From NCBI GenBank assembly GCA_015060115.1, contig SUZB01000006.1:33345-97344 (forward strand): a stretch of 64,000 nucleotides of DNA, in the 5' to 3' direction. Source of the stretch: Rikenellaceae bacterium (GTDB lineage Bacteria; Bacteroidota; Bacteroidia; Bacteroidales; Rikenellaceae). The position numbers and the translations under genes are program-made. This document shows, piece by piece, positions 44,186-52,891 of this stretch; position 1 is the first letter of the stretch, and each line of letters opens with the position of its first letter. The notes under the pieces were generated by a model, which had not been told where the DNA came from, did no database searches, and saw nothing but the letters and a program-made list of their open reading frames with translations.

Positions 44186-45529
44186 TTAGATATTATCACG
44201 AACTATCTTAAGTACATTTTCGGTCTTCTTCGTGATGCAGAATCTATCGTCAAGTCTTCGACCGATAACCCAAACAATATCATCACCCGAGAGAAGCACA
44301 AACTGGCGACTCTTCTCCACCAACGACACCTTTCTATCAATAAGATAGTCGCTCAGCTTCTTGCGGCCACTCATACCGAGTGGAATAAACCAGTCGCCCT
44401 CACGCCAACGGCGCACCTTGAGAGGAAATTGGAGCTTATCGGCATCGAGCAAGGCCACATTATCACCCATATCCAAGGTTTCGATAAAGTCGATATCGCA
44501 ATATTCATAGAATAGTACCGAGCCACCGGCATATGAGCGAATCATCGTACGATCTACAAGCGTCTCACAATCGTCATCTTCGGCAACTGTCGCTACAACA
44601 ATCTTCTGACGGTCTACAACAGCCACCCAGTCGCGCGAATAGAAGCGTTTGCCCGTGGCCTCGTTGTCGAGGGCGTGGCAGAGCAAATCTACAACATCGC
44701 CCTTGAAGCCGAACTGCGCACTAAGTATCTCATATATAATAAAGTTGCGCGGCAACGAGCCATCTATACGGTCGATATGGAGCGTAAAGATGCCCGATTG
44801 CTCCTCGACAACCTGACGCTTAATCATCTCCATAGATGCCGTAACGAACTCCTGAGCCTGGCTTAGGCGCGAGATATTACGGCGCATAATGGTCGTAAAC
44901 TGCGGGTTAATCTCCTTAAGCATCGGCACAAGACCAAGTCGAACCTTATTGCGAAGATACTTTGTTGAGCGATTTGACGAATCCTCTCTAAAGGGTATGC
45001 GGTGGGCAACTGCGAAGTCGTGAATATCTTTGCGCGTTGCAAACATCAAGGGGCGCACAATACGGCCGACCTGAGCATTGATACCGGTCAAGCCACGCAA
45101 CCCCGTGCCTCGCAACATATTGATAAAGAAGGTTTCGATAGAGTCGTTGATATGGTGAGCAATGGCGATAACCGAGTAACCGTGTTCATCACAAAGCGAC
45201 TTAAACCAGGCATATCGCAGACGGCGAGCAGCCATCTCCATCGATTCACCCGTGCGTGCCATCTCACCCGCAGTATCGAAATGGGCATTATAAAACTCAA
45301 CGCCAAGACGCTTAGCCTCATGCTCAACCATCACCTGATCCTCGTCGCTCTCCTTGCCACGCAACTGGAAGTTGCAGTGTGCGACACCAAAATGATAGCC
45401 CGCAGCCGCAGTAAGCGACATTAGGACCATAGAATCTACACCACCCGACACAGCGAGTAGCACCTTATCGTTATGCGAGAATAGCTCGTTCTCGCTTACA
45501 TATTTCTCAAATTCTTCGAGTAGATACAT
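44186..45529 (-). CDS. tilS: tRNA(Ile)-lysidine synthase
   Basis: 447 residues. The N-terminal PP-loop ATPase motif LLAVSGGVDSMVL (about 26-38) and ARRLRYAWFKSL, HHINDSIETFFINMLRGTGLRGLTG are characteristic. The C-terminal TilS substrate-binding domain (VRRWREGDWFIPLGMSGRKKLSDYLIDRKV) is clear. Changes C34 of the AUA-reading tRNA-Ile to lysidine, which switches both codon reading and charging. In the murB operon, 15 bases after murB. Confidence 0.96.
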   Translation of the reverse strand: MYLLEEFEKYVSENELFSHNDKVLLAVSGGVDSMVLMSLTAAAGYHFGVAHCNFQLRGKESDEDQVMVEHEAKRLGVEFYNAHFDTAGEMARTGESMEMAARRLRYAWFKSLCDEHGYSVIAIAHHINDSIETFFINMLRGTGLRGLTGINAQVGRIVRPLMFATRKDIHDFAVAHRIPFREDSSNRSTKYLRNKVRLGLVPMLKEINPQFTTIMRRNISRLSQAQEFVTASMEMIKRQVVEEQSGIFTLHIDRIDGSLPRNFIIYEILSAQFGFKGDVVDLLCHALDNEATGKRFYSRDWVAVVDRQKIVVATVAEDDDCETLVDRTMIRSYAGGSVLFYEYCDIDFIETLDMGDNVALLDADKLQFPLKVRRWREGDWFIPLGMSGRKKLSDYLIDRKVSLVEKSRQFVLLSGDDIVWVIGRRLDDRFCITKKTENVLKIVRDNI

Positions 45530-45544
45530 CTTAAAAGAGTTTCT

Positions 45545-46558
45545 CTACAAAATATTTACCTCAGGGCTAATTTCAATGCCGAATTTCGCCTTTACAGCAC
45601 CACATACCATCTCCGAGAGGCGGATAACATCATTGCCCGTAGCACCGCCGTGATTTACCAGCACTAAAGCTTGGCGCTCGTGAACGCCCACCGAGCCGGA
45701 ACGATAGCCCTTCAAGCCCGCCTTGTCGATAAGCCAGCCTGCAGCCAACTTAACCTTATCCGAAGAGTTGGGCACTGGATATTTAGGCATCTCAGGGTAC
45801 TCCTTTAGCAGCGCCTCGGCAACCTCTGCGTCAACAATGGGATTCTTAAAGAAGCTACCCGCATTGCCCAACACCTTGGGGTCGGGAAGTTTGCTTGCAC
45901 GAATTGCACAGATAGCCTCACGGATATTCTTCAAAGTCGCACCACCTCGTGCATCGACCTCTTTTATCACATCGCCATAGCCGAGGTTAGGCTTCGCTGT
46001 ACGGTGCAACTCGAACTCCACAGCAAGGATAATTGCCACACCCTTAAGTTCGTGCTTGAATACACTCTCGCGATAGGCAAACGAGCACTCCTCGTTCTTC
46101 AAACGCACAACCTCCAACTTGTTGGTATCGAAATACTCAACCACGCTTATCGCATCTTTTGCTTCAGCTCCATAAGCACCGATATTCTGTACTGGAGCAG
46201 CGCCAACAGAACTCGGTATTGCCGAGAGATTCTCGATACCCCAAAGGCCCTGCTCGACACTCCACTGAACAAGCTCGTCCCAATCATAACCAGCCTCTAC
46301 ACGAACCACAACACGCTCGCCATCGTCGGACAGAATCTCGATGTTGCGACCTATCGGCGTAATAAGCACGCCATCATAGTCCTTTGTAAAGAGAGTGTTA
46401 TTACCAGCACCGAGAACATACCATTTAGTGGGTCGCTCCTCGAAGAAGAGCTCTCGAAGGTCATTAGCGCCCTCCACCTCGACAAGAGTAGATGCCATCT
46501 GTTGAACGCCAAAACTATTGCGCCCAGCAAGATTTATATTGTGATAAATGCGTTTCAT
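45545..46558 (-). CDS. murB: UDP-N-acetylenolpyruvoylglucosamine reductase
   Basis: 337 residues. FAD-dependent second step of UDP-MurNAc synthesis. NTFG-like start (NLAGRNSFGVQQ), FAD-binding WYVLGAGNNTLF, IPSSVGAAPVQNIGAYGAE, the active-site tyrosine/arginine in FAYRESVFK, GSFFKNP with the catalytic serine region, and the C-terminal AGWLIDKAGLKG and VHERQALVLVN with the conserved glutamate. This is a full type I MurB. The ATG is only 4 bases after a -7 box (TAACTTTG, 46563-46570), suggesting a leaderless mRNA; the homology begins at residue 8, so a later start is unlikely. Confidence 0.96.
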   Translation of the reverse strand: MKRIYHNINLAGRNSFGVQQMASTLVEVEGANDLRELFFEERPTKWYVLGAGNNTLFTKDYDGVLITPIGRNIEILSDDGERVVVRVEAGYDWDELVQWSVEQGLWGIENLSAIPSSVGAAPVQNIGAYGAEAKDAISVVEYFDTNKLEVVRLKNEECSFAYRESVFKHELKGVAIILAVEFELHRTAKPNLGYGDVIKEVDARGGATLKNIREAICAIRASKLPDPKVLGNAGSFFKNPIVDAEVAEALLKEYPEMPKYPVPNSSDKVKLAAGWLIDKAGLKGYRSGSVGVHERQALVLVNHGGATGNDVIRLSEMVCGAVKAKFGIEISPEVNIL

Positions 46559-46562
46559 ATTG

Positions 46563-46590
46563 CAAAGTTACAAAATTTTTACTAACTTTG
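46563..46590. promoter_or_regulatory. Mirror-image -7 boxes of murB and the DUF4301 gene
   Basis: CAAAGTTA (46563-46570; TAACTTTG on the minus strand) and TAACTTTG (46583-46590, plus strand) form an 8-bp inverted repeat with a 12-base spacer. The first drives the murB operon, the second the DUF4301 gene 75 bases downstream. The two transcripts start back to back and would compete for polymerase. Confidence 0.6.
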
Positions 46591-46664
46591 AAAGTTGAAA
46601 TGCGAATATCGCACATTCAACCCATCTAAAACTGCCAAAACAACAAATTAAAACCTATAATTCT

Positions 46665-48098
46665 ATGTTTACACAGCAAGACATTGCTCAGATTGAGGCT
46701 CGCGGATTGAGCGTCGCTGAGGTGGAAAAGCAGATCGAAAACTTCCGTAAAGGCTTTCCTGCATTGCCTGTGGTTCGTGCAGCAGCGGGCGGTGATGGCG
46801 TTAAGCAACTCACCGACGAGGAGCTCAAGGCAGCTGAGGCCCTCTATGAGGCAGAGGTCAAGAACCTTAAAACTATAAAGTTTGTGCCCGCATCTGGCGC
46901 AGCAACTCGAATGTTCAAAGAGCTTTTTGAGTATGTGAACGACGACAAGCGCACAGCAGGCATCGACAAACTTATCACCAACCTTGAGAAGTTCGCCTTC
47001 TTCCCCGAGTTGGCAAAATACCTGAAGCCTCAAATTGACGACAAGGATACTGTTCGCAATATCATCATTGATGGCTTGCAGTATGGCGCAAAGCCTAAGG
47101 GATTGGTTACCTTCCACGCCTATAAGGAGGGTGGCCGTAAGCCCGTTGAGGAGCATTTGGTAGAGGCTGCACTCTACGCATCTAACGGCGAGAGCGCAAC
47201 AATTCACTTCACCGTATCGCCTGAGCATCAGGAGGGTTTCGAGGCTCTTCTAAAGGAGCGCCAGAGCTACTACGAGGAGAAGTTTGGCGTTAAGTTCAAT
47301 GTATCGTTCTCGCAGCAGAGCCCCGCAACAGACACCATTGCGGTAAATCCGGACAACACACCTTTCCGCACCGATGATGGCAAGCTACTGTTCCGCCCCG
47401 CAGGCCACGGTGCACTTATCACCAACCTCGATAAGTTGGATGCCGACATCATCTTTGTCAAGAATATCGACAATGTTACCACCGATGAGCGCAAAGCCGA
47501 CACCATCACCTATAAGCGTGTTTTGGCTGGCGAGCTATTGCGTCTTCAGAAACGCTCATTTGAGTTGCTCAAGGCGCTCAACGAGGGCAAAGATGTGGTG
47601 GCTGAGGCCAAGACATTCCTTGCCGAGGAGCTATGCTGCAAGCTTCCCGACGATGCTTCGCGCGAGTTGGTCGTAAAGACTCTTGACCGTCCTATTCGTG
47701 TTTGCGGTATGGTTAAGAATGAGGGCGAGCCCGGTGGTGGCCCATTCTGGGTACGCGATGACGAGGGTCGTGAGCAGTTGCAGATTGCCGAGTCGAGCCA
47801 GATTTCGAAGGAGGATATGCACCTTATGAAGGAGGCAACACACTTCAACCCCGTAGACCTTATCTGTAGCCCCAAGCGTTACGATGGCTCGAAGTATGAC
47901 CTTACACAATACACCGACCCCAAGACAGGCTTTATCTCGTCAAAGTCGGCAGGTGGTCGTGAGCTTCGTGCTCAGGAGTTACCCGGTCTGTGGAATGGTG
48001 CAATGGCAAACTGGAACACCCTCTTTGTAGAGGTGCCTATCTCGACATTCTCACCCGTAAAGGTTGTGAACGACTTATTGCGTCCTGAGCACCAGTAA
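46665..48098 (+). CDS. DUF4301 family protein
   Basis: 477 residues, cytosolic, no signal peptide. It matches the Bacteroidetes DUF4301 family: FTQQDIAQIEARGLSVAEVEKQIENFRKGFP at the start, FVPASGAATRMFK (a glycine-poor loop resembling sugar-nucleotidyltransferase PASGxxxRM motifs), FRPAGHGALITNLDKLDADIIFVKNIDN and CGMVKNEGEPGGGPFWV. The last motifs suggest a nucleotidyltransferase-like fold, but no activity is known to me. Monocistronic with a terminator downstream. Confidence 0.82.
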   Translation: MFTQQDIAQIEARGLSVAEVEKQIENFRKGFPALPVVRAAAGGDGVKQLTDEELKAAEALYEAEVKNLKTIKFVPASGAATRMFKELFEYVNDDKRTAGIDKLITNLEKFAFFPELAKYLKPQIDDKDTVRNIIIDGLQYGAKPKGLVTFHAYKEGGRKPVEEHLVEAALYASNGESATIHFTVSPEHQEGFEALLKERQSYYEEKFGVKFNVSFSQQSPATDTIAVNPDNTPFRTDDGKLLFRPAGHGALITNLDKLDADIIFVKNIDNVTTDERKADTITYKRVLAGELLRLQKRSFELLKALNEGKDVVAEAKTFLAEELCCKLPDDASRELVVKTLDRPIRVCGMVKNEGEPGGGPFWVRDDEGREQLQIAESSQISKEDMHLMKEATHFNPVDLICSPKRYDGSKYDLTQYTDPKTGFISSKSAGGRELRAQELPGLWNGAMANWNTLFVEVPISTFSPVKVVNDLLRPEHQ

Positions 48099-48125
48099 TC
48101 AGCTCACAACAAGCAATATAGCCTT

Positions 48126-48160
48126 AAAGTCCCGAGTAGTTTCGCTATTCGGGGCTCTTT
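48126..48160 (+). terminator. Terminator after the DUF4301 gene
   Basis: AAAGTCCCGAGTAG (48126-48139) pairs with CTATTCGGGGCTCTTT (48145-48160), giving a stem with one G-U and a UUUCG loop. Confidence 0.8.
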
Positions 48161-48250
48161 GTTTTCAAAGCATCTTATACGCTTCACCGCCACGGCAAAA
48201 TGGGCTCAAACTAACACGCTTTTCACATAGTGAAAAAACTTTGAAATCGT

Positions 48251-50280
<2,030 letters not shown>

Positions 50281-50297
50281 TAGATTTGAAACTGCAG

Positions 50298-50324
50298 AGG
50301 GGTTGCGCCGTTGGTGTAACCCCT
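50298..50324 (+). other. Hairpin in the gyrB-udk gap
   Basis: AGGGGTTGCGCC (50298-50309) pairs with GGTGTAACCCCT (50313-50324), with two G-U pairs in the stem. No T run follows and the udk ATG is 19 bases on, so it could be an attenuating or processing hairpin, not a full terminator. Confidence 0.55.
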
Positions 50325-50343
50325 TGCTATAAACATCCAAACA

Positions 50344-50961
50344 ATGAAAGTTACTGTTATTGGCGTTGCAGGTGGCACAGGCTCAGGCAAGTCCACCTTG
50401 GTAAAGAAGCTTCAGGAGGCATTCCGCGATGCTGATGTTGCCACACTATGCCACGACTACTACTATAAGGCGCACCCCGAACTAAGCTATGAGGAGCGCA
50501 CCAAGCTAAACTACGATCACCCCGCTGCCTTCGACACAGATATGCTTGTTGAGCATATCCGCACGCTTAAGTCGAATGTGCCTATCGAGCATCCTGTATA
50601 CTCATTCGTTGATCACAACCGCACCGACGAGCGCGTATTGGTCAAGCCCTCGAGGGTGATTATCGTTGATGGCATCCTGATTTTCGAGAATAAGGAGTTG
50701 CGCGAGTTGATGGATATCAAGGTCTTTGTAGATACCGATGCCGACATTCGTCTTGCACGCCGTATCTTGCGCGATGTATGCGAGAGAGGCCGCACTATGC
50801 AGTCGGTGATCGACCAATATACAACGACCGTAAAGCCTATGCACGAGGAGTTCGTAGAGCCATCTAAGAGACACGCCGATGTGATAATTCCTGAGGGTGG
50901 CTTCAACTCGGTGGCTGTGGGTATGCTTATCGAGAATATCCGCTCGCTAATCAAGGAGTAA
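50344..50961 (+). CDS. udk: Uridine kinase
   Basis: 205 residues. Pyrimidine salvage: phosphorylates uridine and cytidine. P-loop GVAGGTGSGKSTLVKKL (7-23), the nucleoside-binding CHDYYYKAHPELSYEERTKLNYDHPAAFD and the RRILRDVCERGRT lid with its arginines. Full length. Probably partly co-transcribed with gyrB. No clear terminator downstream. Confidence 0.95.
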   Translation: MKVTVIGVAGGTGSGKSTLVKKLQEAFRDADVATLCHDYYYKAHPELSYEERTKLNYDHPAAFDTDMLVEHIRTLKSNVPIEHPVYSFVDHNRTDERVLVKPSRVIIVDGILIFENKELRELMDIKVFVDTDADIRLARRILRDVCERGRTMQSVIDQYTTTVKPMHEEFVEPSKRHADVIIPEGGFNSVAVGMLIENIRSLIKE

Positions 50962-51021
50962 CAAAAAAGGCCGACCAAATCGACCTAACATTTTCGAGGG
51001 GCATAAATTTGCAGAATATCC

Positions 51022-51744
51022 CTAAAAATCTAACAGTCGGTAGCGCTCGCGCGTTGCCGACATTGTTATTATCTCCTCGAAGTGCCACCACTCACGGCGA
51101 TAGGGATAGAGCTCTGCACCGTGCATAACCTCGATAAGAAGCAGGCGGTTCTTGGCAGCCTCCTCCGATATTATCCCCTGCTCGACTTGCCACATTGCAT
51201 AGTCGCGATATACCTTCATGGTGCGTGTCGAGGCATCGGCACTATCTGCTGTTCCCTTGACATAGGCGGCAACAGTAAAATCATCAAATCCCGCTCCCAT
51301 ATCCAAAGGTGTGCCATCAAGTGTCGCGATGGTAAGGTCCACAGCTACGCCATAGTTATGTCTGCCTCCGCGTGTGCCATCGGCAACAAAATTTTGCAGG
51401 GGTGTACCCTCCACCACACGACGCATAGCACGCTGAACACTTATCGGGCGTGCCGCATCGTAGATAAGGAGCGTAAGTTCGGGATGTTGCTCTTGAAGGA
51501 TTTGCTGTGCACGCACCACACGGCGAGCAAACGACTCGACAAAATAGGCTCGTTCCAACTCGCCATACATATCTACACCCACAAAGTTATCCTCGGCAGA
51601 GTACTTCAAATCGACAAGTATATCGCTTGAGAGTGTTGCGATATCGACAAGTCCATAGGCACGCATAGAGCTATCAAAGCTCTTTTGCGCCACAGCCGAG
51701 AGGTGTAGCGTTAGCAGCAAGAGTAGAAGTAATCGTCGTTTCAT
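51022..51744 (-). CDS. Exported D-Ala-D-Ala dipeptidase (VanX-like, M15D)
   Basis: 240 residues from the ATG at 51744 (an upstream ATG at 51759 lies inside the promoter). Signal peptide (KRRLLLLLLLTLHLSAVAQ). Zinc-binding M15 residues are visible: RHNYGVAVDLT (SxHxxGxAxD-type) and EWWHFEE, plus the VanX-like LLIYDAARPISVQRAM and the substrate loop FDDF. The signal peptide suggests periplasmic peptidoglycan recycling or dipeptide use, not vancomycin resistance; no vanHA genes are present. A -7 box (TATTTTTG, 51749-51756) ends 4 bases before the ATG. Confidence 0.88.
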   Translation of the reverse strand: MKRRLLLLLLLTLHLSAVAQKSFDSSMRAYGLVDIATLSSDILVDLKYSAEDNFVGVDMYGELERAYFVESFARRVVRAQQILQEQHPELTLLIYDAARPISVQRAMRRVVEGTPLQNFVADGTRGGRHNYGVAVDLTIATLDGTPLDMGAGFDDFTVAAYVKGTADSADASTRTMKVYRDYAMWQVEQGIISEEAAKNRLLLIEVMHGAELYPYRREWWHFEEIITMSATRERYRLLDF

Positions 51745-51757
51745 AGAGCAAAAATAC

Positions 51758-51799
51758 AAAAAAAATAGAGCAAAGATTTCGCCTTGCTCTATTTTTTTT
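51758..51799. terminator. Terminator after the BACON lipoprotein
   Basis: A-run plus TAGAGCAA (51758-51773) pairs with TTGCTCTA plus a T-run (51784-51799), symmetric, so usable on either strand. It also contains the upstream part of the vanX promoter region. Confidence 0.85.
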
Positions 51800-51872
51800 A
51801 GTTGTTAGTTTTTAGTTATTAGCTGTTAGAAGTTCGAGATTATCTAAAAACTAATAACTAGCAACTAAAAAC
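51799..51872. repeat. Inverted pair of heptamer repeats (H4 and H4')
   Basis: TTAGTTGTTAGTTTTTAG-type units at 51799-51829 and ACTAATAACTAGCAACT-type units at 51844-51872 face each other and can fold into a hairpin. Same family as H1-H3 and H5. Confidence 0.75.
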
Positions 51873-51877
51873 TCTCT

Positions 51878-52690
51878 TTATGCCTCGTTAATCATCGAGT
51901 AGTCGCCCTCATAAACTACGGTGTGAATCTCCTCGATACTATCAATATAGAGAGTAACCTCCAAAGTTACCTTGCCCTCCTCTACAGTAAGCGTACCCTT
52001 CTCATAGCTAATCTGATTCTTCGATGATGCATTACCAGCCTCATCGTTGATCTGATACCAGCTATAAGTATCGGTGAAGGTGTCAGCGAAACCTGAGTTT
52101 GTCTTATCGAAAGAGTAAGTACCAAGAGGAACAGTTACATTAGATGCGTCTGCAGGTGCCTCCAAAAGGAAGAGGTCAACAAAGTAGTAGTGACCATTGG
52201 GCACACTATAGAAATTGTCGGCATCCAAACCAAGGTCAGAGAAGATAAGGTAGTAGTTATACATACCTGACTGAATACCATAGTACTTACCTGTGAGCTG
52301 GAAGTCAGTGATAGTCTTCTTGGTAGGTGCGGGATTCTCGGCCTGATTGATGGTTACGGTGAATGCTGCCTCTCCGTTGTACATCACAGTAATAACGCCT
52401 GTACGCTTCTCCTCAAGAGGATTATTCTCGACATTATACATAATCTTGCCCATCTGCTTGTAGTCGAAGTTACCAATCCACTCAACATCAGCAGTAGCCT
52501 CTACGGTAGCACCCTCCTTGGGTGAGAGAATCTCATAGGTGATAAAGCCCATTGATGAGCCACAACCAACACTTACAACTTCCTGAGATGTGAGCTTGAT
52601 GGCCTGATTACCCTCCTCCTCGACAATATTATTCTCGCAAGAGGTAAGGAGCATAGCAAAGATGCAGAAAATAGAAAATAAACGCTTCAT
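51878..52690 (-). CDS. BACON-domain lipoprotein
   Basis: 270 residues. Lipobox LTSC near residue 15-18. A BACON-like beta domain (about 30-120: QEVVSVGCGSSMGFITYEI ... AAFTVTINQAENP) is followed by a beta-rich domain of unknown family (about 125-270) with YYGIQSGMYNYYLIFSDLGLD and a series of aromatic-rich strands. Function unknown; BACON domains are usually carbohydrate- or mucin-associated surface modules. Monocistronic, with promoter TATCTTTG at 52729-52736. Confidence 0.8.
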   Translation of the reverse strand: MKRLFSIFCIFAMLLTSCENNIVEEEGNQAIKLTSQEVVSVGCGSSMGFITYEILSPKEGATVEATADVEWIGNFDYKQMGKIMYNVENNPLEEKRTGVITVMYNGEAAFTVTINQAENPAPTKKTITDFQLTGKYYGIQSGMYNYYLIFSDLGLDADNFYSVPNGHYYFVDLFLLEAPADASNVTVPLGTYSFDKTNSGFADTFTDTYSWYQINDEAGNASSKNQISYEKGTLTVEEGKVTLEVTLYIDSIEEIHTVVYEGDYSMINEA

Positions 52691-52728
52691 AGTTATAATT
52701 TTAGATTATTGATTACAATATCACTGCG

Positions 52729-52736
52729 CAAAGATA
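52729..52736 (-). promoter_or_regulatory. -7 box for the BACON lipoprotein
   Basis: TATCTTTG on the minus strand, 38 bases before the ATG. No exact -33 TTTG. The remainder of 52691-52891 holds nothing else recognisable. Confidence 0.5.
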
Positions 52737-52891
52737 GTAAAACTTTTGAAAATGAGTAACGAGTAACAAAATAAAATAGATGCAGCGAGAGAATGTGGCA
52801 ACAGAAGAGAGGGCAGATAGGATATACGCTTGGTATTTCCCATCCGCCCTAACTCCTTAAAAGAAAGTTGTAGCGCTGCTAACACACGATA

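Noticed and set aside
51022..51744. Vancomycin resistance gene vanX
   Set aside because: It has a signal peptide, stands alone and has no vanH or vanA neighbour. Exported M15D dipeptidases are common housekeeping enzymes in Bacteroidetes.
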